Notes: generated from the letters alone by a model not told the origin. DNA of 64,000 bases from Piper betle (GCA_033002965.1 JAURVB010014815.1:62001-126000), one strand, 5' to 3'. Positions 35,456 to 48,731 are shown, counted from the stretch's first letter. Numbers and translations: made by a program.

Positions 35456-38400
35456 CTGAAACTACAAAGCTACATCAGAATGAAAAACCTAAAAACAATC
35501 ATCAATTTAAACTCAGCACATACATAGAATACAGAAATTGAAGATCATTTACAAGTCATTTTCACCAGCATCGGCTACTGTCAAAATAAAATTGATTAAA
35601 TTGCAAACATAGCATCCAGTTTGCATGCATCCACAACTCGGTATAGACCAACCTAAAGGCTAGAATGGTCTCAAGTGAGAACCACATTTTAGCCACAACC
35701 TGAAAGAGTATCTTGCAATTTTTTCTGCTTTCTCAGAAATTTTAAATCAATGGCAGTTGTTTTTTGTCAAACCAAAGGTTAATTTCTCCTTTTGATAAAT
35801 ATATAGCTCATAACCAAATATAATCCATAAACATGCGACACAAACAAGCTACCATGTGAGATAAAGGCAATAGATGATGAGCATTACACAAACTTAATAC
35901 TATACAAACTTAATATTCGAATGAGAGATATACAAACCTTCATGAGATATACTGCTCCCTACTGAAGTTTGAGGAGCTTCAGGACTTCCAGTCCACCATT
36001 CATTGAGCCACTCACTGAACATCGTGTTTTTTGTTGCCTGCTTCCATGTATCAATCATTTTGTTTTGTTCTTCTTGAGTCAATGCAGAAGTTACCCATGG
36101 CAACATTGACTGAAGCACCTCCGCACCAGTTGTTCCAATAATTCGTCCGACAATTTTTTCTTGCTCCTCAATTGTGAAATGATTATCAAACAAAGGCCAG
36201 AGCTCAAGTTCCTCTCTAAAAATATGATGATCGAGGCTGACACGAATAGATTTACACATGCCCTGAAGGCGGGTAGCTTGTTCATTATATTGCATTAACA
36301 GGTGATCTTTCACGTGATCAGCAGAAGAGCCCAAGTCCCTGTTAATTGCCTCATGAAGTTGAGAAAGTTCAGACAAAACAGACGATATATCTTCAAATAA
36401 CTTTTCCTCTTGTCTGTGGTCAAGAGTGTAAGAATGGCTCACGTTATGAAGAGCCTCTTTAGATTCCAAAGCAGGGAAAACAATATCATCTTCAGCATTA
36501 CTATGAGCTCTGTACAAACCCCACAGCAGCCGAAATCTTCCACTAAACTGCCTGAAAAATGACTCATCACACCTAGTAAGCTTTCCAGATTCAACATCCA
36601 AATATTCCAAGTCTTTACTAATGGCTTTATGAAATTTGAATATGGTATCAATTGGTCGAGGTACATTGCCCAGATTGGGAGAGCTGACATCCGACTCCCA
36701 AATGAAGAGACTGGAATTTAACGATGGTGCAGATGAAAAATTGTATGACAAAGATAGCAAGGACTTCGAGGCTGAAAGAGAGCTTATCCCCAGGTCACTT
36801 CGATTGACTCCTAAATCTGGGACACAACAAGGAGAGTCCATACAAGAAAGCTTACAAACATTTGCACCATCTGATTTGTGAGATCCACTGCTCCCTTCAT
36901 GCAATTGATAAAGATTTCCTTTCTTAACTGGTCGACCATGTTCCATAAGCTGTGCTTCTTTCTGAAGATCAGACTGGCAAGCATGATTACAGATAGATTG
37001 ACACACATTTTCACCATTTTCGCTTAGCCGCTTTATTGGACAACCACCGACGCAACTCGAGGACAAACATGTGAACCTTTCTGCCGCTGATATGCTCTGT
37101 TGGCGGCCTTTGCATGCCCATCCCGTGAACAAAGTGACAAGTGCAGTATCTGAAGTAGGAGCTGCAAATTCATTTTTAAGCAATAAGTAACATTCCACTC
37201 AGAAACCTCCTCACTGAAACTTAAATTGTTCATTACATGAGTGCCATGTGAGACAATAAGCCATTGCTAAAATCACCATATTATCACACTAGCATGGTGG
37301 CAATAAACAATCGCTTAGCTAGATATTTTACCATGAAAAAGCTTTTCGAGAACACTTAAGAAAAACCCCTCACAGTTCCAACACACACGCTTCTAACAGA
37401 CCCTTTTACCTATTGTTTTAACCAATAAAGAGTATGATCTGACCTGCCAACTGCATATTTTGGAGAAACGATTTTGCCTGCTCTTCACTCAAAGACCCAA
37501 TGAGCCAGGGAAGAACACGCTCTACCAATTTCAGGGGCATTACACATAAGCTCTCATAAAGAAGTTCTCGCTGCCTTTTTAAAGTGAAGTGTTTGCGCGC
37601 AATAGGAAGAACCTAAAACAATGCCGCAAGACCAAAAAACTTAACTCAAAGTAATTACAAAAATACAAAAATAATCATTATCTGGCATAAGCAAAATTGA
37701 AAAGAAAGGTCACTCAGGTTTACTTGGACTTCCTCATCATGAAAATGGCCCTGTATGCTATCCATTATTTGATCAGCATGCAAAGAAAGTTGCGTATAAA
37801 ACTCTGTCAAAGTTGATTTTGCCCCTGCATTTTGAATGCTTTCTATCAAAAACCGAACTTTGTTAAATTGACTTTCTTCTTCAGCGTGCTTTTGAGCAAA
37901 AGAGAATTCCCCATCCACGGCAGGAAATATAATCTTATCCTCGGCTAAACTGCAAGAAGACTTGCAAAGTTAGTTTCCAATCACGGCTCTGTTTATAACT
38001 CCAAAAGGTAAGAGAAAACATAAAAACACAAATATAATGGATAGCTCTGTCTTCCCACATTCACAAGCATTCAAAAGCCCTTACAAACAAGGCAAACAAA
38101 TGGTCATAAAGACACAAAATAAAGCTGAACTTGCACAGAAGTCAAAGGAAGTAGCAATGATATTTCCTTACATTCAAAAACATAAAATGCACAACATCTG
38201 GTAAAGAAACTGATGTGCAGATGAATTTATTTATTTTATCGTATAAAAGTTTCAGTACATCATATGTCATTTCATATTATGACTCTAATTTATAAGACAG
38301 TCAACAACACGAATCAGCGCCAAATAAATGGTTAATGGTGGGGAGTATAAAAGCATGTCCTTGCTATGCATTAATTATATACTATGAATTCATTACTTAT

Positions 38401-41400
38401 TATGTACCAATTACAATGAGGACATAAGAGTTGTAGACTTGGCATAGTTTTATCTTCGTACATTTTTTCATCCAGTAGCTTTATGAAATCTAAACTGTAT
38501 ACCTAGTATTGGTAGAATTATATATATATTATAAATCTGTAAATAGGAGCTGAATTGGCAATTGTAATCCAGTGCTAACATTGCCAAGAAAAGTAGTTGC
38601 CTTGGCCAAACTACCAATTTTTTTCTCTGCTCCATGTAAATGCCTTCCTTGTCCTTAATTCTTCTCCTCTCCAATGTAAGAATTCATGTCATCTCTTGTT
38701 TTTAAATTATAGTACCCTTAGCAGGCTTCTAACTCAATACTCAAGCTTCATCTTCTTATCTTTCAAGCACAGAGTGAGGTAAAATCGACCACCAAGTAAA
38801 ACTTTGAAAATATATAATATACAATTTGGAGGGGTTTTATAAGAATGAATTGAGATGGAGGCAATTAAAACAGGTGAAAAGACATTGACATCTGGGACTG
38901 ACATCATTTAAGGTCATTGGCCAAGTTAAATCCCATAACAAAAGGATCCATCGACCGCATCGTTATTAATGATGATGTTGGTGATAACAAAGATGATGAT
39001 GATGAGAACGATTATGATGAAACACAAAACAAGGAACAGTAAATTGTCACAACCTAAGCATAAAACTGTTAAAATATTTGTAAAGAATGAAAGCACAAAT
39101 ACCTGTGATAGATGCAGACTTGCGCAATAAAATGTAGCCTTTCATTAAATTCTGACAAATCAGAAAAGTTGCCAGAAAGTTGAATCATCTTAGCTTTATC
39201 TGCAATATCCTTCACCTCCTTTTTAATAGCATTATGCCAGTATAATATTTCATCTATTGGATAAGGCCCATCGGAATCAGTGCTTGTACAGTTCAACTCA
39301 GGATATTTTCTTTTCCCTGTCGTGAACGGCTCACAGGGGCAGCCCTTTGTTTTAGGTTGATCAGGCTCAGTCATGCAAGATGCCTGACAGCGTTGACATT
39401 GTGAAGCCTCTGAATGATTTTTGTCCAATGCTGTAGAAGCTTTTCCCTTCATCCATGTTTGTATGACCTTCACCACATGACATTGCCCAATTATAAAAAT
39501 ATTCAAAGATACTAAACCAAGAATCATCTATAAATAAATGCATACCTGTTGGAGAAGCTTCTCTTCTGGGACTATTTTAGACAAGCATTTTAGCATATGT
39601 TCATGTTCATTAGAGGAAATAGAAGATGAAAGCCAAGGAAGGAACTCTGTCATCATATGCACCGGAATACTACAAAGGAACTGCCAGACTAAAGCAGCTT
39701 GTTCTTCAAACGAGAACTTTTCCATCAGCAAAGGAAAGACCTGCAACATCAAATCCCCCTTTATAATCAGCAAGACTGAAAAAATTATTTTGAAGCAAAT
39801 CTTAAACAAACTTTGTTCATTATTTATTTTAAATAACGTTACGTGTGATTGATATACTGCCGAATGAGTACATGAAAAAATAAAAATAAAATAGATTGTT
39901 TGACCCAGAAATCTAGTGTCTAAAGAACTTTTTGTACATATATCATACCATGTCACAATTTTGAATATTTGCCAAAAAAAGAGGTTGCGGAATATTTTTT
40001 TTTGGGGGGGGGAGTACAAGCTAAAAAAACTACTTTTTCTAATCACACATTGCATCTCAAAATATTCTGCCTTCATGGACTGCCAAATCATTTGGGTGGA
40101 AAGTAGACAGCTATATGACCATTCAGAATAGACAATTTCTTTATTATTCAAAGTTCATCAGACACACAGTTCAGATCCTGATCAAACCCCGAATCACAAA
40201 TTATATTGCACCATCAATTTCACCTCTTGCTGTAATATGATCTCTCCATATTCACAAATTTACAAAACCATCCATGCCGGCAACTTCAAACTTAATTATC
40301 TTATAAGGATCTAATTAGGCAACAGTGAATGACACAACCCAATTACCTGCTCCTCTTCTTTAGACATATGCTGAGCAAGAGAGGTTTGTATGGCTCCTGT
40401 GCATGAAGCAATCTCCCTCCGGAATATGGTATCGTCAGATACATTTGAATTCAGAAGCTCAAACAATTGATCAAATAATGCACTTTCCCCTTTGTGCTCA
40501 AGAGAATAAGTTCTTGCCACATTCTTCACCCGCATATCAAGTGCAGGGAATATAACCTGAATGATCACCAAAATAAATAAATAACATTTTAAATTATCTA
40601 AATAGTAAAATGGTATTATTTTTGGAATATTCTAAGAGCCCTTGTTGCATTGAATACACATAAGGGTTTTTGTGACATATGAAAATGACTAAGGACAGAA
40701 GTACATTAAGTACCAGTTAGACACCAAGTTATGTTATTAATGCACGAAATGGTGAATTGCCATAACTGCCATAGCAGTGCTCATTTGCCAACAGACATTA
40801 AAAACACCAAATATACGAGATAATGTGCAATCACAATTAGTGTAAAATACATGGAAAATATTGTACATGAGCAGAATAAAGCAATATTTTAGAATGCTAA
40901 ACTTCTATCTCGTCACATAATTGACACATTGAAACAATCACAAAAGCTTTACATGAATGAAGTAATCCCATTAAAAAAATAAATGCAACATGGAAGCGTA
41001 TGTAGCTAAATGAGACTAAATTCATTTTTCATAACTCATGAATCCAACCAAGTTAAGAGGCTATCCTGGTTCTCCTAATCCCTAACACTAAACATCGTAG
41101 CAGAATAAAGCATTATTGAAGAATGCTAGACCTCCTTTCCCACACACGCAGCTGAATCACAGAAACATTCACAAAAGCTTTAAAAAAAGAAGTCATTCCA
41201 TCCAGAAAAATATATACAAAGGGAGGAGCGTGTAGCTAAATGCGGCTCAACATTTCTCAAAACTCACAAATCCAAACAAGGCCTAAAGCTTTCCTTGTTC
41301 ACCTAGTTTTCACTCAAACACAATACCGCACCTCACAAGCGAATGTTTTATCCTCAACTCTACGGACAAGACAACCCAAAACTTAAACAGGAAAAAAATC

Positions 41401-41974
41401 ACATAAACCGCAATAATCAAGGCCCAATCATTCCAACCTCCTCCGAACACCAAATGATCTGCAGCTAAATTAGACTAGGAATTTCACAAAACTTACAAAT
41501 CCAACCCAATACGATTAGCCTTCCGCATTTTCCTAATCCTCACTCAACCTTATCTGATGCAGCTAGCTCACAATCTATTGATCAATCCTCAACCCCGCAC
41601 CGAAAACACACAACACCAAACATGAATCAAACGCAACAATTATGACCGTCGACTGTAAACTCGGAACACCGCAGAAAAGAAAGAAAGCCGCGCACCTCGT
41701 CCTCGGCATTGCAGTGGTGCTTGTATATGGTGCGCAAGAACCGGTGGCGCTCGAGCAGCCGCTCCATGTCCCCGTGCAAGTCGTGTAGGAACGACACCGC
41801 CGCGCGGTGCAGCCCGTCCAGCTCCGCCCTGATAGCCTTGTGGAAGAAGAGGAAAATCAAAATCGGCGAGTCCGCCAGCGACTCCTCCCAGATAGCCTCC
41901 TCCTCCGCCGACGCCGTAGCCGCCATGGCCGGTAGAACCCCGCCGTCCCGAACGCCCGTCAACGGCGTCGCCAT
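31804..41974 (-). CDS. BTS: BRUTUS/HRZ-type hemerythrin RING E3 ubiquitin ligase, 14 exons (frameshift in exon 9)
   Basis: This is an iron-sensing E3 ligase that marks bHLH iron-response factors for degradation (Arabidopsis BTS, rice HRZ1). Coding exons on minus: 41696-41974, 40347-40556, 39546-39740, 39103-39467, 37724-37949, 37444-37612, 35938-37161, 35290-35455, 34982-35202, 34746-34883, 33800-34034, 33630-33689, 32299-32370 and 31804-31941. Every intron is GT-AG and the phases join cleanly, for about 1232 codons, close to the 1254 of Arabidopsis BTS as I recall it. Domains in order: three hemerythrin-like domains, CHY finger, CTCHY finger, RING, zinc ribbon. The start at 41974 precedes the first hemerythrin helix and has no upstream rival. 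The genomic reading shifts by one base at 35157-35160, so literal translation stops at 35148 after about 962 residues. Identity is very sure; intactness is uncertain. Confidence 0.93.
34233..34557. mobile_element. Tourist-like MITE in BTS intron 10
   Basis: The ends read GGGTGTTTGGTTTG and, reverse-complemented, AAAGGTCTGTTTGGATTG, flanked by TAA on both sides (34230-34232 and 34558-34560). The body is a purine-rich/pyrimidine-rich hairpin of GAGAAA-type sequence. TAA flanks and a size of 325 bp fit PIF/Harbinger-derived MITEs. It lies within the intron and away from the splice sites. Confidence 0.7.
35148..35160 (-). other. BTS: Frameshift in BTS exon 9
   Basis: Between QQKLPQ and the CHY finger the conserved reading passes from one frame to the next. 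A run of four G on the minus strand (35157-35160) would need to be five for the frame to continue. As written, translation ends at TAA (35148-35150). The exon length (221 nt) is one short of that required by the clean phases on both sides. It could be an assembly error in a homopolymer or a real null allele. Confidence 0.85.
35938..37161 (-). CDS. BTS: BTS exon 7: large exon with third hemerythrin domain
   Basis: One 1224-nt exon encodes residues 482-889 plus one base. It begins [18 protein letters not shown] and runs through a serine/cysteine-rich, probably disordered linker. The third hemerythrin domain follows: H659 ([10 protein letters not shown]), H701 and E705 (AHSNAEDD), H730 (LDHRQEEK), H793 and E797 (DHHIFREE). 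The [11 protein letters not shown] helix closes it. A single long exon here matches the gene structure I would expect of plant BTS. Confidence 0.92.
37444..39467 (-). CDS. BTS: BTS exons 4-6: second hemerythrin domain
   Basis: Exons 39103-39467, 37724-37949 and 37444-37612 encode residues 229 to about 481. A cysteine-bearing linker is followed by H306 (YWHNAIKK), H349 and E353 (YHSLAEDK, split by the exon 4/5 junction), H371 (KHAEEE) and HFHDEEVQ. The helical [13 protein letters not shown] segment follows. The junctions (AG|T giving Ser, G|CT giving Ala) restore the family consensus, which supports the splice sites. Confidence 0.9.
39546..41974 (-). CDS. BTS: BTS exons 1-3: first hemerythrin domain
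   Basis: Exons 41696-41974, 40347-40556 and 39546-39740 encode residues 1-228, all phase 0. Iron-ligand pattern residues visible are H45 (FFHKAIR), H87 and E91 ([10 protein letters not shown]), H114 (LEHKGES), then H156 and E160 (QHMSKEEE). Hemerythrin domains of this family bind iron and destabilise the protein when iron is plentiful. Exon 1 is strongly GC-rich compared with the rest, a gradient common in monocot genes. Confidence 0.92.
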
Positions 41975-42393
41975 TCTGGAAGGAGGTAGAGCAAGGTTAA
42001 GAACAAAGACGAAGACGAATCTGAGGTTTGGAGGGGAGTCGAAACCCTAGGATAACGGGACTCGGCGGAAAGATGGGCGGGTTTTGCGGAATCGGCTCCT
42101 TCCCCAGAGTCGATGACTTTCAACCGACGAACAGCTGCGTCATTCTTCTTTGGTGAATCCTCTTTCCCCTCTTCGTTTCTGCTGTTTTGTTTGTTCGCTA
42201 TTTTTTTTTTTTTTTCTCATATGGCATGATGAGTTGAGCGGCTGAGGGTTTTATAGAGTGGTTGCCACGTGACAATATCCGCCACGGTGGCATCTAGGAT
42301 GACGTGGATTGACAGGTCGGATTCTCAAGAGGTACGTGCCCTCCTGTTTGTAGCCAGCTCCATCCCAGGATTCAATTCCCAAAAATCCGAGTC
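41975..42393 (-). promoter_or_regulatory. BTS 5' untranslated/promoter region with G-box
   Basis: GC-rich sequence upstream of the ATG. A CACGTG G-box lies at 42266-42271, about 290 bp before the start codon. G-boxes are bound by bHLH factors, and BTS-type genes are iron-deficiency responsive and controlled by bHLH proteins, so the site is plausible. A T-run lies at about 42203-42217. Confidence 0.45.
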
Positions 42394-42421
42394 AATATAT
42401 ATATATATATATATATATATT
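42394..42421. repeat. AT dinucleotide microsatellite
   Basis: About 14 AT units just beyond the BTS upstream region. Confidence 0.9.
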
Positions 42422-45400
42422 AAATTATCAGGTCTTCGAATTGCTCTATTCAAAGTAAGTTTGACATTCATAAGTAAATTGTGAATCATCATTTTTATCG
42501 AATTTTTTATATTTTAAAATAAAATAATTTAACTTATAATCTTTTTATTACTTATGTTTTCATTTTGTCTATGATATTTAGTATTTTAAAGTTTATAAAA
42601 TTTTCTTATGAATACTTTATTTTATAGTTAAATGCACTTTGAAAAAATGATTTACTTCAATACTATATTTTATTTTGATTTTATTATCCCTAATAAACTA
42701 TTTTTCACATAGACATACATGTAATCTTATTAAATTTAATGATTTAAAATAAGTCATGAATCGGCCGTGAACATGTTTAAACCAGTTCAATTCACAATTT
42801 ATAAAAATTTGATTTAATTTTTTATTTTGATCTTTGCAACAATAATGGGCATTGTTAGCTCTTTGAAAAAAGGCATTGTTAGTTTATTTATCCTTAAACG
42901 ACCAAATATTAATTATGCATGGTGGTCTGTGTAAGTATATAATAAAAATCCTTTTATATATGTAATATTTGATGTGATAAAAAAATATTATTCAATTTAA
43001 AATCATTTTTCCTTGCCTACTAAGCATTTTAAAAGCAATTTAATGGAAAATATTTTAAAATTACTCTTTTATTACAACTTGATAAAAGCCGTACTAGGCA
43101 ATATAGAGGAAAGATCAACAAAGTATTACAAAGCTTAAGATCATAAGGAGAGCCACCTGGGGAGAGAGGTAAGTGAAGGGCATAATTTTATAAATAAGAA
43201 TAAGTCTAAATTATTGATGTAAACTCACATATAAGAAGTTGCAAACTTTTGATACAACCACTTAAGATAAAATTAAAATTTTCCTTTATAAATTTATTTT
43301 AAAGAAAGATTTTTTTTACTACATGAGCAAATTACAATTGGTAGAAACTACTGATCTAGGACATCATAAATGGAATGTAATTCATTATTATATAAATACA
43401 TCCCAAATGGAATATAGGTTATTATTACATGAATAATAAGATGTTAAGCAAATATAACCAACTAATCTACTCTTATAATACATACATACATACATATATA
43501 TATATATATAAAAGAAGAAATCAATACTCACCACATGCTATAAAGGGTTACCCGTTTGAAATGCTCTAACCTCAATTTCTTTATGAAAAAATAATAAAAA
43601 TATCTTTTGTGGTAGAATGTCACGAGTTTGAATCTGATTAACTTTAACTTCTAACTATAAGAATCTGTCATATCATCTTAAAAAATATATAACAAAAGAA
43701 TTGAAATAATTATATTTCATCCTTTTGTTCAAATTGAATATATCTTTATGTCAATTATAGTCTTCATCTCTTTATCTAAGATATAAACTATTACAATTTA
43801 TTTTATTATTCAAAGAGAATTTATGTATAAAATTAAAATTTATATGGTTACGTAGGGCATGACATCTTGACTAGATATATTAATAACCATTATACCCAAA
43901 GTAGAATACATACACGTGAAGGCCCAATTCATGAAGTTATTAATTATAAATTTTGAGTTAGTTGAGCATAATTCAAGCTAAATTGCAGACGCGTTGTGTA
44001 TTTTATTTTCAAGCTAACTTGGTAATTTTGATGCCTTTTCGATATACCTAATTACAAAAGATTAACAGACAACAGCCAAACAGATACGAGGAGACGTGCA
44101 AGTAGAGAGAGAGGGAAGAGTGTGAGCAACAAGGTTGCATGAGCAACGGAGCGCGAGCGGTGTGGGAGCCCGGCACGAGATCTTCGCATGCCCTCACACG
44201 CCCTAGCTTCGCTTTCACTGCACGGCTAGCGCTGCGTTCATGAGTTACAACTTGAGCAAAGTCCTCATAAATGTGATGAGTCTGCAGGTCACGTATAAAT
44301 GGTTGTGGCCATTAGATTCTGAGCTCTGTCCAACTTCCTTGGAAAATTCTGAAAGCGATGGGCCTACTATATTCATTCCTGTCGATAACACGTCTTCCCT
44401 CTTTGTCACCGATATGATCGCACAAGGTTGAATTTTGAAACATAAATGGTACACACATAGGGACTACCATTTTTTATCTTACTAAAAAGACCCAGGAAAT
44501 TTGGTTAATTTGGTCGATCATTGATGTGAAAGTGCGAGTCAGATTTGATCGAAGATCGTATACTAAATTACTAATATAGTAGTATCACGACCATAGTTTA
44601 TATAATGGCCAGTAGCCACTGAAATAGGGAGGAAGAAGGGGATATTGACTGGTATTATATATCTAGAAGTCAGTTTGCAACTTCTTTTTTTCATTGAATT
44701 CAGTTAGCAACTCTAGATAAGCATTAAAAATTTTCTAGATTAGTTTTAACTAACGAGCGCGGCAGCTTTAGAATCTTCTCTTAACAGGTCTTGGAAATCA
44801 AACCACGGAACTCTTTCTTGGCGGCCAAATCGATTGCCGCCATCCACGCTATTGAAAGTATTAGTGGTTAGCTGGTGGGCACCGAGGGAAAACGTCCATC
44901 ACCAATAACAAATAAACAAAGCATGCTTTGAAAAAAATATATAAAGAAGCAAATAAACAAAGCACGGTCAACATAGAAATCTACTTTGAAAAAGAAAGGC
45001 TCCAAAACAGTGAAACGAACTACTTTTGTGAGTTATATTGAGTAAAAGTTTGAATAGTAGTTTAAATTGAAGCTTCTTTAATTCGTCTATTTTTTCTCCT
45101 CTAATATAATGCTATCACCATCTTGACAATGGACATATCGTTTGACAATGGATAATATAGTTTGGTGGAGTAGTTAATGCCACCCATAAACCCTTTCATA
45201 TTTGGATGTTTTTGATTTATCAATATGGCTCAAATTAGGCCAGCTCAATGCATAGCGCTGGTAATGAGCCGAAGCAATTAGCTAGCTTCTAGCGTGGCTC
45301 ATAGCCTCAAACTCAGCTGGTTCCATATTTGCTATTAATTTTTTAAATGTGGGTTCACTAGTCAAACGAGTCAAGATGGAACTAAACACCATTTAGACCA

Positions 45401-46370
45401 ACGTAAAAAAACCAAGAAGAATAAAGAAACAAAAAAATAAAAAATAAAAAACAAAGAAAACAAAATAACAAAAAAAACAACAACAAACAACAACTATTAG
45501 ACACAATTTAGATTATCTACTCTTATTAATAAAAGGGAAATACAGGTCTCTCATTAGAAGTTAAAGATTCAACCAATCCAAGCATAACAAAAAATAAATA
45601 AATAAATAAATAAAATTATTATAGTATTTCTTTTTGTTTAATTAAGATTTATCTTTAAAGTCATAATGAATCAAAATTAATATCTAATATATGAGATTAT
45701 TATAATATACCTTATTATTTTAGAAGAGTTTACGTATAAAATTAAAATTTATATTTAATAAAAGCCATACATGAAGAGTAAAATAATATTTTTTAAAAGA
45801 AAAATATACAGATAAAACTAAACCAAAATACAAAAAAAAAGGTCAAGTAACCACGGAGTTCAACTCGACTCAAAGAATGAAAAATTATTTTGAAGAAAGC
45901 AAAATCGTTTTAGAAGCTGTTTTCTTATGCCCCTTCAAATCAAACGCAACGAGCTGGGCTTGCATCGTGGTCATAAACCCTATTAAACTTGTTGACGATT
46001 TTCATATTTTGGACCACTTTGCATCGGCTACATAAGCAAGCAAGTGGCTTAAATTATAGCGTCTAAAAAGATGGCGTTGTGTTATCTAAATCGGTGATTG
46101 GATGACCTCGTGGAGCGTCAAAGTGGGCATGCTCCATGGAGGTAGAGCTGGTTCAAAATTGACGTGAAGGGTTGCAGTCCCATGCGGAAGGATGAAGCAA
46201 TGTGCATGGATTCCACACAGAGACGCACATTTGGCCCCGCTGCGTACATGGTCACCACCAGGTGCCGTCCACAAAGCACCTTTGAACGTCAAATGGATAA
46301 CCCACAATTTTCACTTCGTGAGATCCACCTGGAAAATGATAAAACTTTATGGGATCCACTTGACGTGCAT
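42422..46370. other. Intergenic AT-rich DNA, no gene seen
   Basis: Long AT-rich stretch with small microsatellites (TACA/TA at about 43482-43510, AAAT at about 45590-45615). Short frames at 44240-44454 show no family signature on either strand. Confidence 0.5.
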
Positions 46371-46680
46371 GATAGAAACATATAAATCCGCCCTTTGGAG
46401 AAGGCATCCCAGACGTGCGTCTTAGCCAGCGTCCACCATGTTTATACCATCCCAGATATTATCGGGTACAACAATTTGGTGGGTGTCTATGATCAGTACT
46501 CTATATCAGCCAATCTTGGAGGTCTCTTCCAAAACATATTTCACTACTTGTACAAATGTGCAAACCTCTAGACTCTAGCTAGCTATGAGTATGATCACTT
46601 ACATTTTGGCTTCTTGTTTCATGTCTTCAATCTGCAGTGCCCTCTGGAAGGACCGCACAATGGGTATGTCTGGCTCATTG
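46371..46680 (+). promoter_or_regulatory. TATA box and short signal-peptide-like first exon, tentative
   Basis: TATAAAT lies at 46381-46387. An ATG at 46585 opens a hydrophobic start (MSMITYILASCFMSSICSA) followed by charged residues and a good donor, GGTATGT (about 46662). No continuing exon was recognised before the hAT element. It could be the first exon of a decayed small secreted-protein gene, or chance. Confidence 0.2.
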
Positions 46681-47404
46681 GAATGAAGAATATAACCTTG
46701 TGATTTGAATGGGTGATGAGACTTGAATTTAATTGATATTCTTATATCATAGTAAGGTGGTCTTAAGCAATCTCTTTTACTATCTGAATTTGGAGTACTG
46801 CTGGTGAATATTTGTTTTGGATTTCATTAGGCAGTTTTGTAGGCAAAAGAACTCCAACCCATCCGATCCCCAACTCCGTTTACTTATTGCCTAGGCAAGT
46901 TATTGGACAAATTTCATTTGCTTACTGAATCATTTGGTTAGGGGTTTAATTTTTTGTTCGGGTAATGGCCCAATAAGGCCCATAAAAAATCCATGCAACA
47001 CTGGATGTTATACATTGAATAATCACCTGTTTGTGAAGCAAATTATCAAGCCCATCCTAGAGCCATACTATTTGCTCAATATATAATTGTTTTACACCAA
47101 AAGACATTTGTTTTCGGTTTAATAAAAAATGAGAGAGAAACAAAAAGACATTTGTTCTACATCGTCGTTAGGATGAACTCAAATGCAATTGCTATCCCGA
47201 AATCACCTTCAGCCCAAAAAACATAAGATACAGATTCTCTCTCTAGCCTCAAATCATGAGTTCTAAAGTCCATTAGATCTTTCTGATTTTTCTCACCACA
47301 GAAAATGTTCATGCGGCCAATATCAGAAGCCTAGTACATCGATTCACAATTTTAAAGATTTTCCTCCATGCGTCGGTGTGAAATTTTTCACGGACTTATT
47401 GGCG
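46681..47404. other. No gene seen
   Basis: Intergenic sequence without recognisable coding or RNA signals. Confidence 0.4.
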
Positions 47405-48240
47405 TCTATACATAAGGGTAGGCGCGGATGTCCAAATTGATCGATCCGTCCGAAATCCAAAGCATGTCCGACCAAATTTAACTCACCGAATTCGACCGAA
47501 TTAAAACAAACCAAACATGGACATTTATTTTTCTAATGGAATAACCGACCAAATGTCCGATATTTTATATCAATACTATAATATCTTCAACATTTGTAAG
47601 GCTAATATTATAGTTTATAAAAATTTTAAAATGTAATATACTGTAAAATTAATTAAGTTCATACATAAAATTGATATTTAATATCTTAAATAACAAAAAA
47701 TGACATACATAGGATAAAAGTCACTCTTATTATAAGCCAGAAATAGTTGAGAGTTAAGACCTAACAATCTCCTATGTAAAATGGCATAAAAAGATGATAA
47801 GTAAAGCCAATGATGCAACATTCAAAATTTCAATTATATTGCCAACAATATACGATGTTTGTTCTGCAAGAAAGCATATGTTCTTATGCAGATGTGAATG
47901 AACCGTTAATTAGGTGCACTGGTAAAAACTCTCACTACAGTTTCATTCGTTAATAAGCACCAACGTCTCAGGTAACGAAACATTTCAAAGAAAAAGTAGA
48001 TTCGAAAACTACGACTTTAAATAAGGTAAAGTTTGGTATAGAAAGGAACATGGTAGATTTTATAAATTAATCTCAACAACAGTTTCACCATCCTTCAATC
48101 TTTGTATTCCTCAACAGAAAATAATCTTTGAAATTTGGTATTCTCCAGCAATTATCAAAATGCTAAGTAGCAAGGGAAGCAAAGAGATAACGTCTTACAT
48201 AGGATACACACATTTAGAATGTGTTCAATAGGACTTGCTC

Positions 48241-48456
48241 TCACAGGCCATTGTGCTTGTCAACATTCAGCATAATTAGTTGAAAATTTAAGAGTTTACA
48301 TAGTGAGAAACAACTTAAATGAATTTCCATTCTTAATTTCATCAATAAGGTCATCCCCACCAACAATGTCCGCTCTAGTAAGAAACCAGCTAATAAAGTC
48401 ACACAAACACAATAATTCCAACCCCTGAAAAAGCCAAAACCATTTTCAAATTTCAA
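48241..48456 (-). pseudogene. Captured gene fragment resembling ribosomal protein L1, inside the hAT
   Basis: Read on minus in the frame that is not the longest open one, a stretch after a TTTTTCAG acceptor-like site gives ADIVGGDDLIDEIKNG (about 48324-48376), then FKLFLTM and a stop. Organellar/bacterial ribosomal protein L1 carries AGADIVGGDDLIEQIKGG at this place. The second hAT copy (about 63880-63940) reads AGADIVVGDDLIDEIKNG. This looks like host exon capture by a transposon. Only about 20-30 residues match, so the call is cautious. Confidence 0.45.
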
Positions 48457-48731
48457 AATAAAGCATCACCAATAACTAGTTCTAATGATAATGGACAGAT
48501 ACAAATTTCCCATAGATAATACAAGGGAATTAACACACTCAATTACAACAAGACAAGCAACTACTCCCCTATCAAAACAACCAGCTAACGCATGCAAACA
48601 AACACATGAGCAAGCTCAATCAAAGTCAACAAGACGCAGCATGGGAAAGAAACACAAACCTCTCCTGGAGAGCTTAGAGGTGGCGAAGGTACTAGCGGTG
48701 ATTATAGACAAAAAGTTGTTGGAATATTATC

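Noticed and set aside
39538..39852. 104-codon plus-strand frame
   Set aside because: Antisense shadow of BTS exon 3 and its intron.
39528..40151. 207-codon minus-strand frame taken as one exon
   Set aside because: Only 39546-39740 is exon 3. The upstream part is intron sequence that happens to be open, and a proper AG acceptor sits at 39741.
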